A program made the position numbers and the translations under genes. Under the pieces are notes generated by a model that saw only the letters and a program-made list of their open reading frames with translations, made no database searches and had not been told where the DNA came from. Of a DNA stretch of 64,000 bases, positions 19,828 through 26,466 are shown piece by piece; within the stretch, counting starts at the first letter, position 1, and each line of letters starts with the position of its first letter. Origin of the DNA: Vulcanimicrobiota bacterium. GTDB lineage: Bacteria > Vulcanimicrobiota > Vulcanimicrobiia > Vulcanimicrobiales > Vulcanimicrobiaceae. Location of the stretch: NCBI GenBank assembly GCA_027459645.1, contig DAIDHQ010000006.1:62001-126000 (forward strand), in the 5' to 3' direction.

Positions 19828-20100
19828 GTGCAGGGCGTCATAGATCTCGACTGCTGCCTGGAGATTGAGCCACGTTTGAACGCTAACACCGAGGACACGC
19901 TCCAGACGCATCGCCATCTCAGGCGTAACTGCCCTCTTCCCGTTGACAATAGCGTTTAAATTCGCGCGGCTCACGCCGAGCCGTTTTGCAAGGTCACCCT
20001 GATTCAGGTTGAGTTCTTCGTCGTCGAGATATTCTCGAATGAAATCGCCGGGGGTACTTGGCCGGCGGCGACTCGGGACCATGATTTCTCTTGCCATCAA
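19771..20100 (-). CDS. higA: HigA-family antitoxin
   Basis: A 109-residue helix-turn-helix antitoxin of the HigA/VapI type: PSTPGDFIREYLDDEELNLN, then DLAKRLGVSRANLNAIVNGK and MAMRLERVLGVSVQTWLNLQ, the characteristic HigA end. Starts 4 bp inside the toxin gene (20097-20100), so the two are translated together. HigA neutralises the HigB mRNA interferase and represses the operon, here presumably through the inverted repeat at 20421-20436. Confidence 0.9.
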   Translation of the reverse strand: MMAREIMVPSRRRPSTPGDFIREYLDDEELNLNQGDLAKRLGVSRANLNAIVNGKRAVTPEMAMRLERVLGVSVQTWLNLQAAVEIYDALHSPKAKEIAKLKPLPRPAA

Positions 20101-20405
20101 TCGCTATCTCCATGAAACTCTCCGACAACAATGCCCACCGCGCCGTGAGTCTCATCCCATCGAAATCGAAGTCGATATTGCCCGTCTATGCGAACCTGAT
20201 ACGTGCCGCGGAGCTTGCCATGGAGCTCCTTGAAGCGCCAACCTGGCGGGAAACTGAAGCAGTCTCGTAACGTAGCCGTGTTTAGCACTTTATCGATAAT
20301 GGACGCGGTCTTACCATGCAGCTTCGACGGAACAATGCGCCTTGAAGCCTTGGACGGTCGACCTTCCCAGATCGATCGCGTTTCCTCGCTGTCAAACCGG
20401 TCCAT
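20097..20405 (-). CDS. higB: HigB/RelE-type toxin
   Basis: A 102-residue ribosome-dependent RNase of the RelE/HigB fold: MDRFDSEETRSIWEGRPSKA, FSFPPGWRFKELHGKLRGTY and QYRLRFRWDETHGAV, the typical plasmid-maintenance-killer signature. ATG 20405 is preferred; TTG 20408 adds one residue. A promoter positioned to start transcription at or within 1-3 bases of the ATG suggests a leaderless message. Toxin-first order is normal for HigBA. Confidence 0.88.
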   Translation of the reverse strand: MDRFDSEETRSIWEGRPSKASRRIVPSKLHGKTASIIDKVLNTATLRDCFSFPPGWRFKELHGKLRGTYQVRIDGQYRLRFRWDETHGAVGIVVGEFHGDSD

Positions 20406-20413
20406 CAATTGAT

Positions 20414-20442
20414 AATATATACTGTCAAGCGACAGTTTACAA
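20414..20442 (-). promoter_or_regulatory. higBA promoter with operator in the spacer
   Basis: On the minus strand: TTGTAA (20442-20437), a 17-bp spacer, then TATATT (20419-20414). The spacer holds the inverted repeat ACTGTC-N4-GACAGT (20421-20436), a likely HigA operator. The predicted start point falls at about 20405-20407, on the higB ATG. Confidence 0.6.
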
Positions 20443-20475
20443 GATGCATTAGAGCTGGCCGTTGGCGGCTCGCGA

Positions 20476-20513
20476 TAAGGAAAGCTCCCGATTCGAGCAC
20501 GAATCGAGAGCTT
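20476..20513 (-). terminator. hairpin terminator beside att2
   Basis: A 14-bp stem with one mismatch (20482-20495 with 20500-20513, loop AGCA), followed on the minus strand by TTTCC. It lies 3 bp past the att2 copy of the tRNA 3' end, in the direction in which the tRNA gene would be transcribed. Confidence 0.6.
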
Positions 20514-20516
20514 ATG

Positions 20517-20544
20517 TTGGTAGCGCCAACGGGAATCGAACCCG
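20517..20544. repeat. att2: internal copy of the tRNA-Glu 3' end
   Basis: A 28-bp match to 60155-60182, from TTGGTAGCGCCAACGGGA through TCGAACCCG. It separates segments A and B. Confidence 0.85.
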
Positions 20545-20657
20545 CGAATCGGGGTCCCGGCCGCTCCCGTCGATTACCGGAAAGTCCCGTCCCGTAAGGG
20601 TTTTCGCGTTTTCGAGTCCCGGCTCATCCCCTCGAATCCCGGCGATTTCCGCGAAAT

Positions 20658-20676
20658 CCGTTAGACGGCCGTTAGA
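20658..20676 (+). repeat. left subterminal double repeat of element B
   Basis: CCGTTAGACGGCCGTTAGA: two copies of the 8-mer CCGTTAGA separated by 3 bp (11-bp period, one helical turn). The identical 19 bp, with the same AAT before it, occur at 48600-48618 near the right end. Probable integrase arm site. Confidence 0.7.
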
Positions 20677-20691
20677 CGGATATCGTGAAAG

Positions 20692-21633
20692 TCAGCCGCG
20701 CGCACGAGCCTCATCTGCCAGCCTAACTAGCTGGTCCTGGCCTAGCCTCGACAGCACTTCCACTATCGGCCGCTCCGTCGTCACGCTCGGCGACTGGCGA
20801 TACTGCTTGACCGCTCCCTCAAGCCCTGCGAGCGTCAGCCGATGATCAGTGTTTCTCAAACTTCGTAGAACGTCGCAAATGCTCTTTTCTCGCCGCGTCG
20901 CGCTACTCTCGATGACCAGTGTGCGACGCGCAGGATCAGAGGCGAGCGCGTGGGGCTTCTTTATCCACTCAACGCGCGAGGACGCCTGCCGGTGGAAGCC
21001 CAGCAAGTAGTCGCGACAGTCACGGACCATTCGCTCTGGCTGGTTGGCACGTTCTAATCCCCAAATTCTCTCCGGGATGTGTACCTCAAGGACATAGCCA
21101 TCCTCGATACCGATAAGGTCGGCGCGCCGCGTCGCGTCGTCATCGACGCCACATTTTACATGCACCTCGATATAGAGCACGCATCCGATAAGCGAGGAGA
21201 TGTTACATTCGGTAATGACTCCGCGTACATCAGGGCGCCGTTTTCGCCCTGGCGTCTTCACAGATCTATCTATGGTAATGTCTTTAAGGCGGAAGAAAAA
21301 CCAGCGACCATCGATACGGGCGATCAACCAACCATGTCTTTCGAGATAGGCCAAGCATGTCTTATGCGCAAGTGTTGGCTTTGCTCCGCCACGGCCTCCA
21401 ACTCCGTTGCGTTCTGCTTCGCCGAGTTCCCTCCAGTATTCGGATCCCGCCAGGTTGCACGGAACCACGAATTCACCAGTTATGAGAGATCGATACCGTG
21501 GCAACATCGGCTCGGTCGGAACGCCGTGTTCCCATGCATACCTGATCGCTTTCCGAACGCGAAGCGCTTCCAGGACATGCACTGCGCGATTTGTCTCTAC
21601 ATTGATGGCTTCTTTCCCATGATCGGTACTCAA
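20692..21633 (-). CDS. hypothetical protein, possible nuclease-like fold
   Basis: A 313-residue soluble protein. The longest frame starts at 21729, but TTG 21633 overlaps the upstream stop (TTGA, 21630-21633) and is the likely coupled start. A central region reads GCVLYIEVHVKCGVDDDATR followed by RADLIGIEDGYVLEVHIPER; the order acidic residue, then a strand E-V-x-I, recalls PD-(D/E)xK or CoiA-like nucleases, but the expected Lys is His here, so this is speculative. Second gene of a two-gene operon with a membrane-anchored coiled-coil protein. No family recognised. Confidence 0.55.
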   Translation of the reverse strand: MSTDHGKEAINVETNRAVHVLEALRVRKAIRYAWEHGVPTEPMLPRYRSLITGEFVVPCNLAGSEYWRELGEAERNGVGGRGGAKPTLAHKTCLAYLERHGWLIARIDGRWFFFRLKDITIDRSVKTPGRKRRPDVRGVITECNISSLIGCVLYIEVHVKCGVDDDATRRADLIGIEDGYVLEVHIPERIWGLERANQPERMVRDCRDYLLGFHRQASSRVEWIKKPHALASDPARRTLVIESSATRREKSICDVLRSLRNTDHRLTLAGLEGAVKQYRQSPSVTTERPIVEVLSRLGQDQLVRLADEARARG

Positions 21634-22373
21634 TGCAATGCCCACCGAACAAAGAGAACATCGATTGCGAAACCGGCAAACCCGGCAGCGATGGCGACTA
21701 TCGCAATACCTCCGACGATGATGCACCAAAATTGAGCCAGAGTCATCTCGCCATTGAGTTTATTGACGATGGAGTCATGAACTGATGCGGCAATCCTGTC
21801 GCGCAACTGTGGATCCAATTGCGACGCCGCCGTCCTGGCGTCGGCAACAGCTTTGGCGGCCGCGTGAAGCTCGCCACGTGCGACCAGCACATCGGCGGCG
21901 GCCGCAGTGACTTCGGTTTTTGCCGTACGAAGCTGCGTTGCTGATTCGGTCAATGCCCCGTGCAGGTCGCTAGCACTCCCTGCGATGATCTTCTTGATGG
22001 TGTCGGTCGCCCCACGAGTCAACTCGTCGGCAACGCGACGAGATTCTTGAATAGCGGCTTGCACGGCGTTCAGCTCTTGGTCGAGAATTCCGGTCTTCTT
22101 CCGTGAATATTCTTCAAGAACTTTTCCAAGTTCGAGCACGTCATCGCGAAGGCCGTTAAATGGCGCGCTGAAATCATCTCGTGCGCGCTCCATTCGCTGC
22201 AGCATCTCGGTACACAACGCGAGAACGATAAAGACGCTCCTGACGCCTTCCAACTTGACCACAGCGCGCACCCGGTTAATGCGTCGTGCGATTTCATCAG
22301 GAAACGACTGAATAACGTACGCAAGCGCTGCTTCTGGGTCCATCGAAAAGTCGGGTTGCTCAGCGCTTTCCAT
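21630..22373 (-). CDS. membrane-anchored coiled-coil protein, unknown function
   Basis: A 247-residue protein: N-terminal acidic segment with SPFDEIARRIN-like helix (residues 20-45), a long helical/coiled-coil middle (about 60-200; KTEVTAAAADVLVARGELHA, AVADARTAASQLD), and one C-terminal membrane helix (FWCIIVGGIAIVAIAAGFAG). Topology suggests a cytoplasmic rod tethered by its tail, like some TraM-like or effector-anchoring proteins. Its stop overlaps the start of the next gene (TTGA), implying the pair act together. No family recognised. Confidence 0.6.
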   Translation of the reverse strand: MESAEQPDFSMDPEAALAYVIQSFPDEIARRINRVRAVVKLEGVRSVFIVLALCTEMLQRMERARDDFSAPFNGLRDDVLELGKVLEEYSRKKTGILDQELNAVQAAIQESRRVADELTRGATDTIKKIIAGSASDLHGALTESATQLRTAKTEVTAAAADVLVARGELHAAAKAVADARTAASQLDPQLRDRIAASVHDSIVNKLNGEMTLAQFWCIIVGGIAIVAIAAGFAGFAIDVLFVRWALH

Positions 22374-22456
22374 AGATTACTTCCTTACGGTCCTTACGCA
22401 TTCATAGTCTCAAGGGGTCTTCGAACATCCCGATTTCAGCGTGCATGAAAGGCGCA

Positions 22457-22981
22457 TCACTCCTCGCGGCCGTCTCGATCGGTGTCGCGCACTCGCGCGA
22501 GGTCCTGCATCGCCTCTTCATCCTGATCGTACAATCCGTACTGTTTGCTCAACTCGATGAGATTGCGCAGATGCTGGCGCCGTTCGCGTCGGCGCGCGGC
22601 GCCGAAGGTCACTACGTCAGCGAGCGCAACGCGACGGTGACGGCCGACGCGCTCGCATGGTATCTTGCCTTCGTCCAATAGCCGCACGAGATGGGTTCTT
22701 GAAACGTCGAGGAAATCGGCGGCCTGTTGGGAGGTGAGCATCCGGTCTGCAGGTAGCACGCTGACGGCTCCGCCGCGCGCGAGCATGTGTGCGGCTATAA
22801 GGAGCACTTCGCGCAAAGGAGGCGGAAGCGGAAGGGGCTCGTCGCCCGGAATCGCGAGGTAGCCGGTAGCGCCGGGACGCGCGATGGCCTCGCCGAGGCT
22901 CCGAATCAGGGCCCGTTGGTCAGCATCGGGAGCCGCCACGACCTGGCCCGGGTCAAGGATGCTACTCATCGTATTCGCCAC
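22457..22981 (-). CDS. excisionase-type HTH protein, antitoxin-like
   Basis: A 174-residue protein with a winged-HTH excisionase/MerR-like domain at about 80-125: RMLTSQQAADFLDVSRTHLV then RLLDEGKIPCERVGRHRRVA. The layout (N-terminal 75 residues, HTH, then RERRQHLRNLIELSKQYGLY) matches antitoxins normally encoded just upstream of a PIN-domain toxin. Here no PIN gene follows; the next minus-strand gene is unrelated. It could be an orphan antitoxin or a repressor. GTG 22981 or ATG 22969 are possible starts. Confidence 0.7.
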   Translation of the reverse strand: MANTMSSILDPGQVVAAPDADQRALIRSLGEAIARPGATGYLAIPGDEPLPLPPPLREVLLIAAHMLARGGAVSVLPADRMLTSQQAADFLDVSRTHLVRLLDEGKIPCERVGRHRRVALADVVTFGAARRRERRQHLRNLIELSKQYGLYDQDEEAMQDLARVRDTDRDGREE

Positions 22982-23089
22982 GAACGCCCTCTAGGTGTCG
23001 ATTATGGCGAATATTCGCTGAGGCTATTGTTGGCGCCTTTGCACGTGGCAAAGGGGCAAGGCGTGTTGCGCGTGGTACTCACGCCCCCG

Positions 23090-24319
23090 ATGCCGCGCTC
23101 CAGCACCAAAGCCATTCCTCCGCACAAATGGGCTTTCAAAGCGCGCTTCCGGGCGGGCGCGTTCGGCTGGCGCTCGCAGCCCGCGATCGCGCGCATCGCC
23201 GAGGCGGTAAGCGAGATAAAACGCGTTGCGCGGACCGACCCGGTACTCGCCGCCGACGGAGCGGTGACATTTCTCCAACGCTTGGTGCCTGCGATCGAGC
23301 ACGTTGACGGCTCGTCCGGCTCCATCGGCTCCGCCGTCAATCGAGCGATCCGCGAGCTGACGGAATTGATAGCGGCGGCGCCGGCCGCGGCAAGCGTCCG
23401 CGACGCGTGGCTGGAGCGCCTCTGGGACGCCTTCAACGGAGACGGCTACGGTTATCTCGACGAGCTCGGCGATATCTGGGGCGATCTCTGTGCAACCGAC
23501 GAGCACGCAAATACGTGGGCGGACCGGCTCACGCAATTCGTGCGAGCGGCTTATGCTATCCCATGCGACGGCTTCCGCTACGTCAAAGGCGTTGATGCCT
23601 GTCTAAGCGCGCTCTTCAGAATCAATCGTTTCGAAGAGCTGCGCGCGATACTCGAGCTGACAGGCAAGACCTTTTGGAACTACCACCAGTGGGGATTCAA
23701 AGCGCTTGTCGCCGAGGGGAAGCGCGCCGAAGCGTTACGCTACGCTGAAAGCCATCGCGGCACCAACGACGGCTACGCTATCGATCGTGCGTGCGAAGAA
23801 CTGCTGCTCGACTCGGGACTTGCCGACGAGGCCTACCGCCGCTACGCCTTACGCACGAATCACCAGTCGACCTACCTTGCAACGTTCCGCGCAATCACCA
23901 AGAAGTATCCACACAAAGATCCGCGCGATATTCTCGCCGACCTCGTCGAGAGCACACCGGGTGAACGCGGCAAGTGGTTCGCTGCCGCCAAGAGCGCTGG
24001 CTTCTATGATGAAGCGATCGCGCTCGTGCAGGCTGCACCCGCCGACCCCAAGACGCTCGGGCGCGCAGCTCGCGACTTCGCAGAGAAACGGCCGATCTTC
24101 GCGATGGAAGCTGCGCTCGCCGCGCTGCACTGGGCAGCCAAAGGCTATGGCTATGAGATCACCGGATTAGACATCCGCGAAATCTACCGCAGCGGCCAAA
24201 CCGCCGCGGTCAACGCAGATCGCAGCAACGACTACAACGCCCGCACTCGCGCCATTCTTCAAACTGCCGGTAAGCCGTTGGTTGACGCAATCACGTTAGA
24301 CTTACCGCTGCGCAGCTGA
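23090..24319 (+). CDS. helical-repeat protein, possibly DUF6880-like
   Basis: From ATG 23090 the protein has about 409 residues; the longer open frame to 22787 runs through the divergent HTH gene and is probably not coding. It is almost all helical: WRSQPAIARIAEAVSEIKRV, AVTFLQRLVPAIEHVDGSSG, WDAFNGDGYGYLDELGDIWG, AFRAITKKYPHKDPRDILAD, and HWAAKGYGYEITGLDIREIY at the end. This pattern resembles proteins with the DUF6880/TPR-like region, but I am not certain of the family. No catalytic motif seen. Divergent from the HTH gene, which might regulate it. Confidence 0.6.
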   Translation: MPRSSTKAIPPHKWAFKARFRAGAFGWRSQPAIARIAEAVSEIKRVARTDPVLAADGAVTFLQRLVPAIEHVDGSSGSIGSAVNRAIRELTELIAAAPAAASVRDAWLERLWDAFNGDGYGYLDELGDIWGDLCATDEHANTWADRLTQFVRAAYAIPCDGFRYVKGVDACLSALFRINRFEELRAILELTGKTFWNYHQWGFKALVAEGKRAEALRYAESHRGTNDGYAIDRACEELLLDSGLADEAYRRYALRTNHQSTYLATFRAITKKYPHKDPRDILADLVESTPGERGKWFAAAKSAGFYDEAIALVQAAPADPKTLGRAARDFAEKRPIFAMEAALAALHWAAKGYGYEITGLDIREIYRSGQTAAVNADRSNDYNARTRAILQTAGKPLVDAITLDLPLRS

Positions 24320-24340
24320 CACACGCCGAATGTTCCCGGC

Positions 24341-24904
24341 TCAGCGATGCGATGCGAAGGACAGTTGTGCAGGCTCACGTTGTTTGGAAGCGGTCTCGGT
24401 TTCCGTTCGCTCTTCGAGTTTACGGCGGATGTCGCTCCCGCAGTGGCTAACGAACTCGGTCCAGTCCCGTTCACTCTTCAGCTCGTGGAAAGTCTTATCT
24501 GGAACGGTATAGACCGCAGCCTTTTTCTTCTGGTTAAGAAGGCGAAAGACGTTGCAGAGCGTTCCGACACTCTTCCCATCCCAAACCATGAGCCCAACCG
24601 TAGCAGCCTGCGCCATTGCACGATCTTTAACCGAATAGAAGTCAAAGCTGCGCTCACGCGTTTCGGCTTTAACGGCGTGTACCGCCCACTCACCAAGATT
24701 ATTGCGGCAATGACCGCCGGAACAGTAGACTTGAACGTTGCGGTATCCACGGGCCTTCAAGTACGACTGCAAAGCCTTATCTGCTCCGTTGGCGTCGCCG
24801 ATAACAATCGGGAAACCCCGTTCTATCATGTTATCAATCCGCGCGCGTACCTCATCGTTCAAGCGTGAGATGTGCCGCGAACCGCCCAAAAACACTGTCG
24901 TCAT
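24341..24904 (-). CDS. SLOG/YspA-like nucleotide-binding protein
   Basis: A 187-residue protein with a Rossmannoid SLOG look: MTTVFLGGSRHISRLNDEVR at the N-terminus (strand, then G-G-S-R), RGFPIVIGDANGADKALQSY with the conserved G-D-A-N-G-A-D loop, and NVQVYCSGGHCRNN after the next strand. This matches the DUF2493/cpYpsA-related branch thought to bind or process nucleotides such as ADP-ribose derivatives. Its ATG overlaps the stop of the PRTase gene by 4 bp. Third gene of a tight operon (Xre/ParS-like, PRTase, SLOG). Ligand unknown. Confidence 0.7.
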   Translation of the reverse strand: MTTVFLGGSRHISRLNDEVRARIDNMIERGFPIVIGDANGADKALQSYLKARGYRNVQVYCSGGHCRNNLGEWAVHAVKAETRERSFDFYSVKDRAMAQAATVGLMVWDGKSVGTLCNVFRLLNQKKKAAVYTVPDKTFHELKSERDWTEFVSHCGSDIRRKLEERTETETASKQREPAQLSFASHR

Positions 24905-25488
24905 TGATTGCTCCGCGTTCGAGTAATGGTTAGCGCCAAAACGTCTGCTACCGCGCCCTTCTCGTAGAGCGCAGCGCTTATTGCATTCATCGTAGCGCCT
25001 GACCGAAACAAGTCATCAAACAGTAAGACCCTTTTACCCCTTACCTGGGAGGCATCAACGTCGTGAAGCCCCTCCAGCAGCTTCGCCCGTTCGTCGAGGT
25101 CGTATACGTTCTTCAGCTGGGGAATGTCGCGCGTCCGTACGACGCAGTTCACGACGGGAATGTTCAACCGTTGACCGATGGCTTCCGCTAAGACAAGGAC
25201 GGGTTGAACGGCGCGGTCGGTCGACGCAGGGACTGGCACTAAGATATCAATGCCGGGCCTCCAGGCGCTCAAAAACGCCTCTACGCCGTCAACAATCTCA
25301 GGGACGACCGCTGCGTCGGAACGGTATTTGAATCGATACAACAGTTCGCCCATTTCGGAACGCGTCGTATCGAACTGCATATGTCCGAACTCATCGTAGC
25401 CCAACGGCACACTGTTAAGCGTGTGGAGATCCAAGGCATAGCCCGCCTTCCATCTGCCAATCAACTGACGCGGCTGAAAGTTCGCCAT
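24901..25488 (-). CDS. ComF-like phosphoribosyltransferase lacking the zinc ribbon
   Basis: A 195-residue type I phosphoribosyltransferase: GELLYRFKYRSDAAVVPEIV, DILVPVPASTDRAVQP, and the PRPP loop VLLFDDLFRSGATMNA at 154-169. This is the ComF/amidophosphoribosyltransferase-like layout, but the N-terminal CxxC zinc ribbon of ComF is absent. It lies 7 bp after the Xre/ParS-like gene and overlaps the SLOG gene by 4 bp. A role in making or transferring a phosphoribosyl group is inferred; whether it acts on nucleotides, RNA or protein is unknown. Confidence 0.8.
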   Translation of the reverse strand: MANFQPRQLIGRWKAGYALDLHTLNSVPLGYDEFGHMQFDTTRSEMGELLYRFKYRSDAAVVPEIVDGVEAFLSAWRPGIDILVPVPASTDRAVQPVLVLAEAIGQRLNIPVVNCVVRTRDIPQLKNVYDLDERAKLLEGLHDVDASQVRGKRVLLFDDLFRSGATMNAISAALYEKGAVADVLALTITRTRSNQ

Positions 25489-25495
25489 CTTCTTC

Positions 25496-26251
25496 CTATT
25501 GGATCGCGCTCGGATCGCACGCGATGCCGAACTGTTCTAAAATCGCAATCGCTGCCGTTCGCGCACCGTAGTCGTCCAGCTTCAGCGGGTACGGCTGCTG
25601 GGGCGAGGGACTAACGGAAATTGCTATACCTTCGACGCCGACGTCGGAGAAACTGAGGTGCGCGGGATAGTGAACGTCCTCGGGATCGTGAAATAGCCAG
25701 GCGTACTTTTGCGAACCCTTCCAGCCCGCATGCTCTCGCTCGCGTTCCTGTTTCGGCACAGAAGCGATGCCGTAGGGTACCAGTCGTGCGTTCACCGCAA
25801 CGACAAAGTCTTTGAAATTCAAATAGCCCTCCATCGGACTAGAACGCGGTCGCCGCGTACTGTCTCCAGCGTGGCTCTCGACGGCGCTCAAGACGTCGGC
25901 GTATCTGCCGTCACGCAACGCGTCAACGGGCATGGTGAAATCGAGGACCGGATTTGCTCCTCGAAACCACTGCTCGGCGTTCGTCGGGCTAAATCCAGAA
26001 TGAATCAGTGCGTAGTACGCCATGGCTGCGTGCCGAAGTCGATCGAGACGGTCTGCTGAAGGGCGATTTCGTCCCAACGACCATCGCGTGATCGTCTTGA
26101 GATCCGGGGTGTTTGTTATGCGCGCGAGTGTAGGTCGGCCGAGCGCATGTGCTAGCTCCTTGACCAGTGCAGCATCGTCGATGTGGTAGACGCGATCATG
26201 CGCTTCTTGGAGAATGCGTGTCGCCGGCGCTCTGAATGCTCTAGGCATCAT
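25496..26251 (-). CDS. Xre/MbcA/ParS-like regulator with C-terminal extension
   Basis: A 251-residue protein. Residues about 25-75 form an HTH-like segment (LVKELAHALGRPTLARITNT, LKTITRWSLGRNRPSADRLD). Residues about 95-125 read EQWFRGANPVLDFTMPVDAL RDG in essence, matching the toxin-binding domain of Xre/MbcA/ParS (DUF2384) antitoxins (W-x3-x-N-P-x-L-x3-P-x-D-L-L-x-x-G). Such antitoxins usually end there; here another 120 residues follow (YLNFKDFVVAVNARLVPYGI, AHLSFSDVGVEGIAISVSPS) of unknown fold. First gene of the operon and its probable autoregulator. Confidence 0.65.
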   Translation of the reverse strand: MMPRAFRAPATRILQEAHDRVYHIDDAALVKELAHALGRPTLARITNTPDLKTITRWSLGRNRPSADRLDRLRHAAMAYYALIHSGFSPTNAEQWFRGANPVLDFTMPVDALRDGRYADVLSAVESHAGDSTRRPRSSPMEGYLNFKDFVVAVNARLVPYGIASVPKQEREREHAGWKGSQKYAWLFHDPEDVHYPAHLSFSDVGVEGIAISVSPSPQQPYPLKLDDYGARTAAIAILEQFGIACDPSAIQ

Positions 26252-26466
26252 GATCCAAGAGTTTCTGGATAAATCTGCATGCCCCTATTTGCGCCCCCCT
26301 CGGTGCCCCCTCGGAACGAAGAGCTGCAGGTGGGCAGAGGCCCTGGGCACTGCGAACGAATGTTCGGGAAGCGGCCGGATCGGCCTCTCTCAAAAGCCGG
26401 GCGAGGATGCGGGGCCAGCGAGCCGCGCCGCACCGCAGCCCGGCCGCCGCTCGCGGAGCGGAAGCG

